47,902 bases of DNA from positions 1 through 47,902 of the forward strand of contig JACRCP010000407.1 of the NCBI GenBank assembly GCA_016218965.1. The letters run 5' to 3'. The notes under the pieces were generated by a model that did not search any database, was not told the DNA's origin, and saw only the letters and a program-made list of their open reading frames with translations. The position numbers were made by a program, and so were the translations under genes. Positions 24,057 to 31,469 of the stretch are shown in pieces. The number at the start of each line of letters is the position of its first letter. Within the stretch, counting starts at the first letter, position 1. This DNA comes from Deltaproteobacteria bacterium. GTDB taxonomy: Bacteria; Myxococcota; SpSt-1050; JACRCP01.

Positions 24057-25007
24057 ATGTGCAAGCGGACCGTCGTCCTTGTCGTCGCTTTCGTCCTTGC
24101 GGTCTTTTGGGCCTCGAATGCCCCGGCCGCCGAGATCGCCATCGTCAAGAGCGACTACAAGAAGTACAACAAGGTCATCAGCAAGGTCATCACCGGGTTT
24201 TCGGTCGAGAGCAAGGTCCCCGTCGTCGAATACGACATGAAGAAGGACCCGGACCGGGGCAAGAAGATCTTCGAGATCATCAAGAGCAGGCGTCCGTCGC
24301 TCGTCCTCGCCATCGGTCCGGCCGCCGCCGCCATGGCCAAGAGGGAGATCACGGACATACCGGTCGTATTCGTCATGGTGCCCGACCACCAGAAGTACAG
24401 CCTTTCGGCGGACAACATGACGGGTGTCTCGCTGCAACTCCCATACAAGGTCCAGCTCGCCACGCTCCGCACCATTGCGCCCAAGATCCAGAACGTCGGG
24501 GTCCTTTACAACCCCAAGTGGTCCAGGGAGGTCTTCGAAAAGGCATCGCAGGCCGCGACCGAGATGGGCCTCACGCTCGTTCCGTCGAAGGTGGACGACC
24601 CCGAGGACGTGCCGAGCGCGGTCGGGACGTTCCTGGGCAAGGTCGACGCGGTCTGGATGATCCCGGATCAGACGGTCGCGACCCCCGCGGCGATGAAGGC
24701 GCTCATCAAGTTCACCTACGACAGCCGCGTTCCGTTCTTCACGCCCGTCACGAGCGCCGTGAAGAAAGGCGCCCTGGCGTCCCTATCGCCGGATTACACC
24801 GCGATAGGACAGCAGGCCGGCAGGCTTGCCAACCAGATCGTCCTGCAGAAGCTCGCCGCGAAGGCGATCCCTGTCACGGAGCCCGAGGGGATATCAATCG
24901 CCATCAACCTCTCCACCGCGCGGCGGCTGGGCGTCGAGTGCAACATGGCACTGGACATCTTCACGGTCGCCGCGACGCAGGGATACCCGATCAAGGTCTA
25001 CAAATAA
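24057..25007 (+). CDS. orphan ABC-type substrate-binding protein (PF04392-like)
   Basis: A 316-aa exported periplasmic binding protein. The signal peptide ends NAPAAE. Two Rossmann-like lobes follow (LVLAIGPAAAAMAKREITDIP ... VFVMVPD, then NVGVLYNPKWSREVFEKASQ and DAVWMIPDQTVATPAAMKALI), typical of the ABC_sub_bind/TrpX class. GGGAG lies seven bases before the ATG. No permease or ATPase gene is adjacent, so it may be a sensory ligand-binding protein or use components encoded elsewhere. It lies between the pseudokinase receptor and purB, with CAGAG repeat elements on both sides. The ligand is unknown. Confidence 0.82.
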   Translation: MCKRTVVLVVAFVLAVFWASNAPAAEIAIVKSDYKKYNKVISKVITGFSVESKVPVVEYDMKKDPDRGKKIFEIIKSRRPSLVLAIGPAAAAMAKREITDIPVVFVMVPDHQKYSLSADNMTGVSLQLPYKVQLATLRTIAPKIQNVGVLYNPKWSREVFEKASQAATEMGLTLVPSKVDDPEDVPSAVGTFLGKVDAVWMIPDQTVATPAAMKALIKFTYDSRVPFFTPVTSAVKKGALASLSPDYTAIGQQAGRLANQIVLQKLAAKAIPVTEPEGISIAINLSTARRLGVECNMALDIFTVAATQGYPIKVYK

Positions 25008-25013
25008 AAGAAA

Positions 25014-25040
25014 CCGCAGAGTGCGCAGAGATCGCAGAGG
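25014..25040 (+). repeat. CAGAG triple-repeat element, copy 2
   Basis: CC followed by GCAGAG-TGC, GCAGAG-ATC, GCAGAG. A weak inverted partner (CTCCGCGGACTCTACG ... GGCGGTT) lies about 40 nt downstream, so the 25010-25110 gap can fold on itself. Confidence 0.6.
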
Positions 25041-25127
25041 TTGGGAAAGTGGAACGTTGTTGTGTTTCAGGTTGATGTGCTCCGCGGACTCTACGTTCTT
25101 GGCGGTTGAAATGCCGGAGGAACGAGC

Positions 25128-26444
25128 ATGATCCGACGGTACACGCGCAAGGAGATGGCCCGCATATGGCTGGACGAGAACCGGCTCAACCGGTGGCTCG
25201 ACATCGAGCTTCTCGCCTGCGAGGCAATGGAGGATCTCGGGCGCGTTCCCAAAGGGACGGCCGAGCGCATCAGGAAAAAGGTCGGGCGCCTGACCGCCGA
25301 CGACGCGGCGCGGATTGATGAGATCGAACGTACCACGCGCCACGATGTGATCGCATTCCTCACGCTCATCGAGGAGCGCGCGGGGGATGACTCGAAGTAC
25401 GTGCACCTCGGCCTCACCTCGTACGACGTGGTGGATACGGCGTTCTCGCTCCAGCTCGTCGAGGCGGCGGACCTGCTCACAGAAGACCTGCGGGCGTTCG
25501 CGGGGGTGCTCGAGCGGCGCGCCCTCGAGTTCAAGACGGTGCCGCAGATCGGCCGCTCGCACGGCATCCACGCCGAGCCGATTACGTTCGGCGTCAAGCT
25601 CCTGCTCTTCTGGGACGAGACCATGCGCAACATCGCCAGGCTCCAAATGGCGCGCGAGTCCGTGGCGGTGGGCAAGTTGAGCGGCGCCGTAGGGACGTTT
25701 GCGAACGTCGAGCCCTCGGTCGAGGAGTACGTGTGCGCGAAGCTCGGCCTCAAGGCGGCGCACGCTTCCTCGCAGGTGATATCGAGGGACAACCACGCCG
25801 AGTTCTTCACGACCCTGGCCATCGTGGCAACCTCGCTCGAGAAGTTCGCCGTCGAAGTCAGGCACCTCCAGCGGACCGAGGTCCGCGAGGCCGAGGAGTT
25901 CTTCGTTGCCGGCCAGAAGGGGTCGTCGGCGATGCCCCACAAGAGGAACCCCATACTCACCGAAAACGTGACGGGGCTTGCGCGACTGATCCGGTCGTAC
26001 GCGTTTGCCGCCCTCGAAAACGTACCGCTGTGGCACGAACGCGACATCTCGCACTCTTCGGTCGAGCGCGTGATTGCCCCCGACGCGACCATAGCACTGG
26101 ACTTCGCCATCGTCCGGCTGTCGGGGGTCTTCGAGAACCTCATGGTCCATCCCAAGGCGATGGAGGAGAACCTGGCGCTTGCCGGAGGACTGATCTTTTC
26201 GGAGGCGGTCCTCCTGGCGCTGTGCGGGAAGGGACTCCTCCGGCAGAAGGCCTACGGCATCGTCCAGAGGAGTGCGATGAAGGCGTGGAACCGCGGCGGC
26301 GACTTCAAGGACCTCCTTTCGCGGGACCCCGAGGTCACGGCACTGCTCTCGCAGACCGAGATCGACTCGTGCTTCGACCTCCGCCACCACCTGCGCAACG
26401 TCGACTATATTTTCGAAATGACGTTCAAGCGCTGGAAAGGTTGA
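25128..26444 (+). CDS. purB: adenylosuccinate lyase
   Basis: A 438-aa cytoplasmic lyase of the fumarase/aspartase superfamily that acts twice in purine synthesis: SAICAR to AICAR, and adenylosuccinate to AMP. The signature SSAMPHKRNP is present, along with TSYDVVDTA and the catalytic-His region GRSHGIHAEPITFG. Length is normal for the family. GGAGG lies nine bases before the ATG. It is followed after 24 nt by the first radical SAM gene. guaA is also in this window but 19 kb away, so there is no purine operon. Confidence 0.96.
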   Translation: MIRRYTRKEMARIWLDENRLNRWLDIELLACEAMEDLGRVPKGTAERIRKKVGRLTADDAARIDEIERTTRHDVIAFLTLIEERAGDDSKYVHLGLTSYDVVDTAFSLQLVEAADLLTEDLRAFAGVLERRALEFKTVPQIGRSHGIHAEPITFGVKLLLFWDETMRNIARLQMARESVAVGKLSGAVGTFANVEPSVEEYVCAKLGLKAAHASSQVISRDNHAEFFTTLAIVATSLEKFAVEVRHLQRTEVREAEEFFVAGQKGSSAMPHKRNPILTENVTGLARLIRSYAFAALENVPLWHERDISHSSVERVIAPDATIALDFAIVRLSGVFENLMVHPKAMEENLALAGGLIFSEAVLLALCGKGLLRQKAYGIVQRSAMKAWNRGGDFKDLLSRDPEVTALLSQTEIDSCFDLRHHLRNVDYIFEMTFKRWKG

Positions 26445-26461
26445 AAAAGACGGTGTAGACT
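26433..26461 (+). promoter_or_regulatory. possible promoter of the first radical SAM gene
   Basis: TGGAAA (26433-26438), a 17-nt spacer and TAGACT (26456-26461), 7 nt before the ATG, overlapping the end of purB. The match is moderate; it is listed because the downstream gene has no ribosome site. Confidence 0.25.
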
Positions 26462-26468
26462 GGCCCCG

Positions 26469-27605
26469 ATGGACTTGGCGGGCATCTATCGAATCCTGTT
26501 CTCGGCGTGGGGCTCGGCCGCGTCGAAGCTGCCGGCGGGGCTGGCGCCGCCGCCGTTGCAGCTCTTTTTCGAGATCAGCGACCGCTGCAATCTCAAGTGC
26601 GGCTTCTGCTTCTACCGCCACGACATCGGATCGCGGGGCGGCGGTGAAGTGCTGAGGCCCCGTGAGGTAGAACGGGCCATCCATGAAATCCCTTCGGCCC
26701 GGCTCGTCGCCTTTGCCGGGGCCGAGCCTTTCTGCCGCGCCGATTTCATGGAGATGCTCGAGGCGGCCGCGCGCCGGCGCATCGCGTCGGTCGAAACCAA
26801 CGGGACCATGATCTCCGGCGACCTGGCCAGAAGGCTCGTCCGGATGGCGTTCAACCCGTCGCGCATGACCGGTCTTGCGAGCATCGACGCCTCGCTCCAC
26901 GGCCCCGCGGCCGTCCACGATCGGATCACGGGCGCAAAGGGCTCGTTTGGAAAGATCGAGGCCGCCCTCCGCGCCCTTCACGCGGCCCGCTCCGAGGCCG
27001 GGAGGCGGTTCCCGCTCATCCACGTCAAGACGGTCATCTGCGGGGAGAACGCGGCGGCCCTCTCCGAAACGAGACGGCTGGCCGCGGAGATGGGCGCCGA
27101 CGCCTTTCTCCTGAAGCTGCGCGACCCGTTCCCGATGTCGTTCCGAGTGGCGAACGGGGCGCCGATCGTCCGCCGGCCTCCCGCCGGGAAGCGGGGGCCG
27201 CGCCGGGGTCTTGGGCAGCCGGCGCCGGAAGGCCGCGGGACCCGCGGTGCGCCGGCCTTTCCTGCCGCGGCGCTCGCGCAGGAGCTCAAAAAGATCCGGG
27301 CAGCCAAAAAGGGCCCGCCGCTCATCACGCTTCCGCTAAACCTCGATGACGAGGCGGTCCTCGCGCACTATTCTGACGGCGGGGACGGCCTCGATCGGTA
27401 CTCATGCTCGAGCCCGTGGACGCGCGTGTCGGTCATGCCGTATGGCGACGTCTTTTTCTGCAAGTTGTTCGGACACGGGAATGTGCGGCAGGAGGGACTC
27501 GCCAAGTCCTGGAACTCCGAGCCCGCCCGCGCGTTCCGCCGCCGCCTGTCTTCGGGCCCGCTCCCGCCCGAGTGCAAGGGGTGTTGTTTTTTGACGAGGC
27601 AGTGA
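26469..27605 (+). CDS. radical SAM protein with SPASM-like C-terminus
   Basis: A 378-aa enzyme with the radical SAM cluster motif CNLKCGFC (Cys40, Cys44, Cys47). The SAM-binding region around AFAGAEPFCR replaces the usual GGEP, and VETNGTMI follows. The C-terminus has extra Cys (SCSSPW, GDVFFCKLFGHG, ECKGCCFL) in the style of SPASM auxiliary Fe-S sites. A Pro/Gly/Arg-rich insert (about 236-270) is probably disordered. No ribosome site is visible before the ATG. Substrate and reaction are unknown; such enzymes modify peptides, make cofactors or act on small molecules. A second radical SAM gene converges on it. Confidence 0.78.
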   Translation: MDLAGIYRILFSAWGSAASKLPAGLAPPPLQLFFEISDRCNLKCGFCFYRHDIGSRGGGEVLRPREVERAIHEIPSARLVAFAGAEPFCRADFMEMLEAAARRRIASVETNGTMISGDLARRLVRMAFNPSRMTGLASIDASLHGPAAVHDRITGAKGSFGKIEAALRALHAARSEAGRRFPLIHVKTVICGENAAALSETRRLAAEMGADAFLLKLRDPFPMSFRVANGAPIVRRPPAGKRGPRRGLGQPAPEGRGTRGAPAFPAAALAQELKKIRAAKKGPPLITLPLNLDDEAVLAHYSDGGDGLDRYSCSSPWTRVSVMPYGDVFFCKLFGHGNVRQEGLAKSWNSEPARAFRRRLSSGPLPPECKGCCFLTRQ

Positions 27606-27607
27606 CC

Positions 27608-27663
27608 GCCGCCGTCCGGCGGCCCGGCTCGGACCACCGGCTCCGGCGGGGCAAGCCCGCCGG
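27608..27663. repeat. two hairpins between convergent radical SAM genes (REP-like copy 2, possible terminator)
   Basis: GCCGCC/GGCGGC at 27608-27623 (loop GTCC), and CCGGCGGG (27643-27650)/CCCGCCGG (27656-27663) with loop GCAAG. The second is led by GCTCCGGCGG, shared with 17738-17747. They stand just past the stop of the plus-strand gene and could end transcription there, though no U-tract follows directly. Confidence 0.45.
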
Positions 27664-27728
27664 GGGCTCCGCTCCGCAACATTGGTCGAGTCGCAAAAAG
27701 GCGCGGGTTTTTACGAGAGAGTCAACAT

Positions 27729-28823
27729 TCAGCGCTTTTCGTAGTCTTCCCGCCTGAGGCGCTCGAGCACCTCGACGCCCTTCCGCGGGTCCTTGCCCTC
27801 GTACGCGAGGCGGTTGATCTCGGGCAGGGCCTCGCACTGGAAGCGCCGGTTGCCGCCGGTGAGGCAGGGGCCGTTGGCGCCGCAAAAGATTGGGGTGCGG
27901 CGCATGCGCAGGTAGATGGTCTCAAAAGGCTCCTCGCGGACGTTCCCGTAGCTTGCGTGTATCGCCGCACACGGCATCACGTCGCCGTAGGGCGTTACGT
28001 AGACCTTTTCGGTGCCGGCCGGACATCCCTCGGTGAGGTAGTTCGACGACCCCTCCCACCTGACGTGCGGGAGTTCCATGATCTCGCGGACGCGGGCCAT
28101 CTCGTCTTCGTCAAGCAGCAGGTCCGTGCGCCCGTGCCACGAGCCGACCAGATACGGGAGGTTGATTGTGAGAAGAGCATCCCAGCCGGCGACGAGGCGG
28201 GTGAGTGCGTTCAGGTCGCCGCTCGACACATTCTCGTGCGTGGCGATCGCGTTGATGAAGACGGGGATGCCCTCCGCCCTGCAAGCCTCGACGCCCGTCA
28301 CGACGTCGGCGAACACGCCGTCGCACCCTCGTCCCTTGTCGTGCGCCGTCGCCTCGGCCGAATCGAGGCTGAATGTCACCATCCGGATCCCGGCGGCCTT
28401 GAGCCTCCGGACCTTGGCCCGATCGACGTCTTTCCCGTTGCTCGCGAGAGTGACGAAGAGTTTTCGCGGCCGGCACGCACCCACGATCTCGTAGAAATCC
28501 TGCCGGAGCAGCGCCTCGCCGCCGGTGAGGTTGCAGAACAGGAGGCCGACGTTTGCCATTCCCCGGACCGCCCGCCCGATCTCCGCAGGGTTGAGTTCGG
28601 CACGCCCGGCGTCGATCAGCGTGTCCTTCAGGCAGTGGCTGCAGCGGCACTGGCAGCGGTAGGTGATCGCGAACTCGACACCGCGCAGCGTCGGTTTTCG
28701 GAGCACGAGCAGCCGGAAATACGACCGGGCGACGACCGGCAGGAGGTACGCGTTCCGCAGGATCACCTTCCCGTGCGCCCGCGCGAGTTTCAGGGGGTTC
28801 CGCAGGCGCTTTCTCATGGGCAT
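27729..28823 (-). CDS. radical SAM/SPASM-like protein
   Basis: A 364-aa enzyme with the cluster motif CQCRCSHC (Cys57, Cys61, Cys64 as CxxxCxxC) and GGEALLRQDF, the expected SAM-binding GGE. A Cys-rich C-terminal part (TEGCPAGTEKVYVTPYGDVMPCAA ... FCGANGPCL) is typical of SPASM-type auxiliary clusters. The basic, hydrophobic first 45 residues could touch the membrane. It starts 19 nt after the HNH nuclease gene, on the same strand, without a clear ribosome site. It converges on the other radical SAM gene. I see no precursor peptide or partner gene that would reveal the substrate. Confidence 0.8.
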   Translation of the reverse strand: MPMRKRLRNPLKLARAHGKVILRNAYLLPVVARSYFRLLVLRKPTLRGVEFAITYRCQCRCSHCLKDTLIDAGRAELNPAEIGRAVRGMANVGLLFCNLTGGEALLRQDFYEIVGACRPRKLFVTLASNGKDVDRAKVRRLKAAGIRMVTFSLDSAEATAHDKGRGCDGVFADVVTGVEACRAEGIPVFINAIATHENVSSGDLNALTRLVAGWDALLTINLPYLVGSWHGRTDLLLDEDEMARVREIMELPHVRWEGSSNYLTEGCPAGTEKVYVTPYGDVMPCAAIHASYGNVREEPFETIYLRMRRTPIFCGANGPCLTGGNRRFQCEALPEINRLAYEGKDPRKGVEVLERLRREDYEKR

Positions 28824-28842
28824 ATGGGGCGTGAACCGGGCT

Positions 28843-29283
28843 TCATTTCCCTTTTTCCTTCAGCTTGGCGAGCGCCGCGGCGAGCTGGCTGAAACCGCCG
28901 GCGGGTTTCGTCTCGGGTTCCCCACCCAGGGCGGCCTCGCCCCCGCCGGCCCCCGCCTCCGCCGCGTAGTCCGCGAGCACCCCGCGGGAGTGCTCGTCCT
29001 CGTGGCAGTAGACGCACAGGTTCTCCCAGTTGCTCCCGTCCGGCGGGTTGTTGTTGTGGTTGCCGTCTTTGTGGTGGACCGTCAGGAGGTGGAGGTTCGA
29101 CGCGTTGTAGTCGCGGCCGCACTTGGCGCAGACCCACGGGTGCAGTTCGAGCGAACGGCGGCGGTACTCGGACTCCTTTGCGGCTATCCCGGCGCGGACC
29201 TTTTTGACAAACTCCGCCCGCTCCGGCTCACTCGCCGGCGTCCCGGCCGCCCTGTTGACTTTTTTCTTCCCGAAGTGCGGCAT
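28843..29283 (-). CDS. HNH nuclease family protein (YajD-like)
   Basis: A 146-aa protein close to E. coli YajD. It has ESEYRRRSLELHPWVCAKCG, then LLTVHHKDGNHNNNPPDGSN and WENLCVYCHEDEHSRG. The four Cys (52, 55, 90, 93) bind zinc and the His pair (70-71) with Asn forms the HNH metal site. A Gly/Ala-rich C-terminal tail is added. The ATG at 29283 fits the family start; no good ribosome site is visible. YajD-like proteins have no settled role in the cell. Confidence 0.85.
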   Translation of the reverse strand: MPHFGKKKVNRAAGTPASEPERAEFVKKVRAGIAAKESEYRRRSLELHPWVCAKCGRDYNASNLHLLTVHHKDGNHNNNPPDGSNWENLCVYCHEDEHSRGVLADYAAEAGAGGGEAALGGEPETKPAGGFSQLAAALAKLKEKGK

Positions 29284-29299
29284 GACGGGTTCAATTCTG

Positions 29300-29326
29300 C
29301 CACAGAGCGCCCGGAGAGCACAGAGT
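29300..29326 (+). repeat. CAGAG triple-repeat element, copy 3
   Basis: CC followed by ACAGAG-CGC, CCGGAG-AGC, ACAGAG, then a T7 run. It has the same 9-nt period and length as the copies at 24004 and 25014. It lies in the leader of the HNH gene. Confidence 0.6.
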
Positions 29327-29341
29327 TTTTTTGGGGGGTGC

Positions 29342-29366
29342 CACGGACAACCGTAGGTTGTCCGTG
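29342..29366. terminator. perfect 11-bp hairpin after the Pro-rich surface protein gene
   Basis: CACGGACAACC (29342-29352) and GGTTGTCCGTG (29356-29366) with a GTA loop. It lies 40 nt past the stop of the minus-strand gene. The stem is strong but no U-run follows on the minus strand, so it is either an atypical terminator or a mobile-type palindrome. Confidence 0.4.
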
Positions 29367-29406
29367 CCTGTCCGAGCCGGATCAACGCACCCTGCCCGAC
29401 GCGTCT

Positions 29407-31348
29407 TCACTCCAGACACCTCGGGTCGTCTCCCTCGGCCATGCATTTGACCTGCGCCGCGTCGGCGTCGCAGAATGACACCGTCGGCGGGGGCTGGCCT
29501 GCGGGCGGGACGTTGATGGTCTGGCAACCGGCGGGATTGACGGCGCCGGCGGCCGTGCGCGGGCAAACGCGGCAGACGAGCTTGCCGGGGCACAGGTTGG
29601 ACACGGTCGAGTTCAGAACCTTCTTGCACGTGCTCGCGGCGGGGGTTTCGAACTGGGATTCCCGCACGCATGGCGCGACGTTGATGCACGCCGGTTTCGG
29701 AGTGGGTGCCGGCGCGGGAACGGGCGCAGCGGCCACGGGCGGGGGAGGCGGAACGGCCGGCGCGGGCTGCGGTGGAGGAGCGGCCGGAGGGGGTTGCGGA
29801 GCGGGAGCCTGCGGCGAAGGTCCCGGCGCCGCCCACGACGGCGCCTGCTGTGCCAGGTACTCGGGAAGCGCGCGCGCGGGTGCGGCTGGCGCGGCCAGCG
29901 GCGGTTGGGCGGGTGTGGCCGCGTGCGCTGTCGTCGTCGGCGCCGTCGGCGCAACCGCCATCTGAGCGGGCGGCGGCGGTTGTGGAGGAGGCGCAGCAGG
30001 GGCAGCCGGGACCGGCGCTGGCGGTGGCGGCGCCGCGTAGACTGGAGGACCTGCCGGAGGAGGTTGCGCCTGCCACGGCTGCGGCTGGGGTTGGGCGGGC
30101 GGCGGCGCCCACGACGGCGGGGGAGGGCCGGGTTGCGTGGGCGGCGGCTGGGCCGGCGGGTAGGTCGGTGGGTATCCCGCGTATGCCGGCGGCGGCTGCG
30201 GTTGTACGGGCGCCTGCGCCGGTTGTGTCGCCTGCATCGTTCCGGCTGCCGCCTGCGTCACCTCGTCCACGTATGTGACGCCGACCCCACTTGTGACAAC
30301 GCCGCTCTGGAAGAACCCCTGCACGCCGACGACCCATTTTCCAATCTCGACGCCGGCCGTCACCATGGGCCGAACGGTGTCAAACATGTCGCCCCCCGCC
30401 GCGACCTCGAGAGTGAAGCCCGGTTGAAACACGAGGCTCGCGAGCGGGCTCACGTCGTATGCGGCGCGAAACGCAAACAGGGCCGGGAGTTGAAAACCGT
30501 CGGCGTAGTGAAGGTCCACGCCGGTGCCGCCCCCGAGGCTGAATTTTCCGAAACCCCGTGATATCCCGCCCAGAAACCCCAGACCGAGGATGTAAGACAC
30601 GCCGAATTCCAGGCCGTCCCCGGACGTCCCGACGAATTGGAGAGGGAGCGTGGCACCGACGACCTTACGCATTCCTCCGGGTTCGGCCGGGTCGTCGAGC
30701 CGCCAGACGCGCGAGGGCGTGACGTTCAGGCCATACTGATAGATCGACTCGCCGTAGCCGAACAGCAGGTTGCCCCGGATATCGGCGTCCCACGAGGCCA
30801 CGCGGACCGGCCAGTTGAACGGAATGGCGATTCCGTGCGAGACGGCCGATTCCTCGGCGACGCTGACGTGCGTGAACTCGTACATCCCGCCCGCTTCGCG
30901 CGGGCTCGCGGTCCCGCGGCCGCGTTTCTCCATGCTTCGAAAGACCGTCGAGAGTCCCCGGCTCTGCACACCCGCCGATGATGCGGCCGAAACCATGACG
31001 CCGCCGGAGCCGACGCAGTAGAGCTGGAAACCCCTCCGGCCGGCGGCATCGTTTTGAGCGTCCGTGGCCGTTGAGTCCACTTTGACGGCGCCCCACGCGC
31101 AGCGATAGTCCGAGCTGTTTCCGATGAAAGAACACTCGACGTCGACACCGCAGATGGTGCACCCGAATGTCTGGGACTCGCCGTACGCGCCATAGCCGGC
31201 ATCATAGCAGCTCGCGACGCCCGCATTCATCCAGTCTTCCGGCGACGCGGAGGCGGCGCGGGAGGGCAAGAAGCACAGCGGCGGAAACGAAACAGACGCC
31301 GAATTTGATGCAGAACCGCTTTCGATGCCGGAACGAGCGTGTTGCCAT
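29407..31348 (-). CDS. exported beta-barrel-like protein with Pro-rich tail, apparent frameshift in the signal peptide
   Basis: The mature frame runs to 29407. It has a Cys-containing N-terminal part (SCYDAGYGAYGE ... CTICGVDVEC) and about a dozen alternating beta segments (GATLPLQFVGTS, LEFGVSYILGLGF, GVEIGKWVVGVQGFF) that look like outer-membrane strands. A 180-residue Pro/Ala/Gln-rich tail and a small Cys-rich end follow. This frame has no signal peptide. A good one (MATRSFRHRKRFCIKFGVCF ... VLLALP) starts at ATG 31348, behind GGAGG, in the neighbouring frame, and reaches stop at 31202. Joining the frames by one base near 31255-31275 gives a signal peptide with an SRAASA cleavage site. It is therefore a sequencing error, a broken gene or a programmed shift. 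Function unknown. Confidence 0.68.
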
Positions 31349-31413
31349 GACCGGCAGTCCTCCTGCGAGTGGCCTCCAACCACATATATTATGGATGCAC
31401 TTCGTTTTGGAAG

Positions 31414-31443
31414 AAAAAAAAGGCCGCGGATTTCTCCGCGGCC
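31414..31443 (-). terminator. rho-independent terminator of the Kazal lipoprotein gene
   Basis: GGCCGCGGA (31422-31430) and TCCGCGGCC (31435-31443) form a perfect 9-bp stem with a 4-nt loop. It is followed on the minus strand by eight T (31421-31414). It lies 26 nt past the stop codon. This is the clearest terminator in the window. Confidence 0.9.
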
Positions 31444-31469
31444 CTCCTCCCGGAGGCGGGGTCAGGTCG

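Noticed and set aside
21321-24437. Very long open frame antisense to the pseudokinase gene, and similar ones antisense to guaA, the GlcF-like, GH31, response-regulator and pil genes
   Set aside because: They arise from the strong third-position GC bias of the real genes. They have no ribosome sites, no domains and Arg- or Leu-rich composition.
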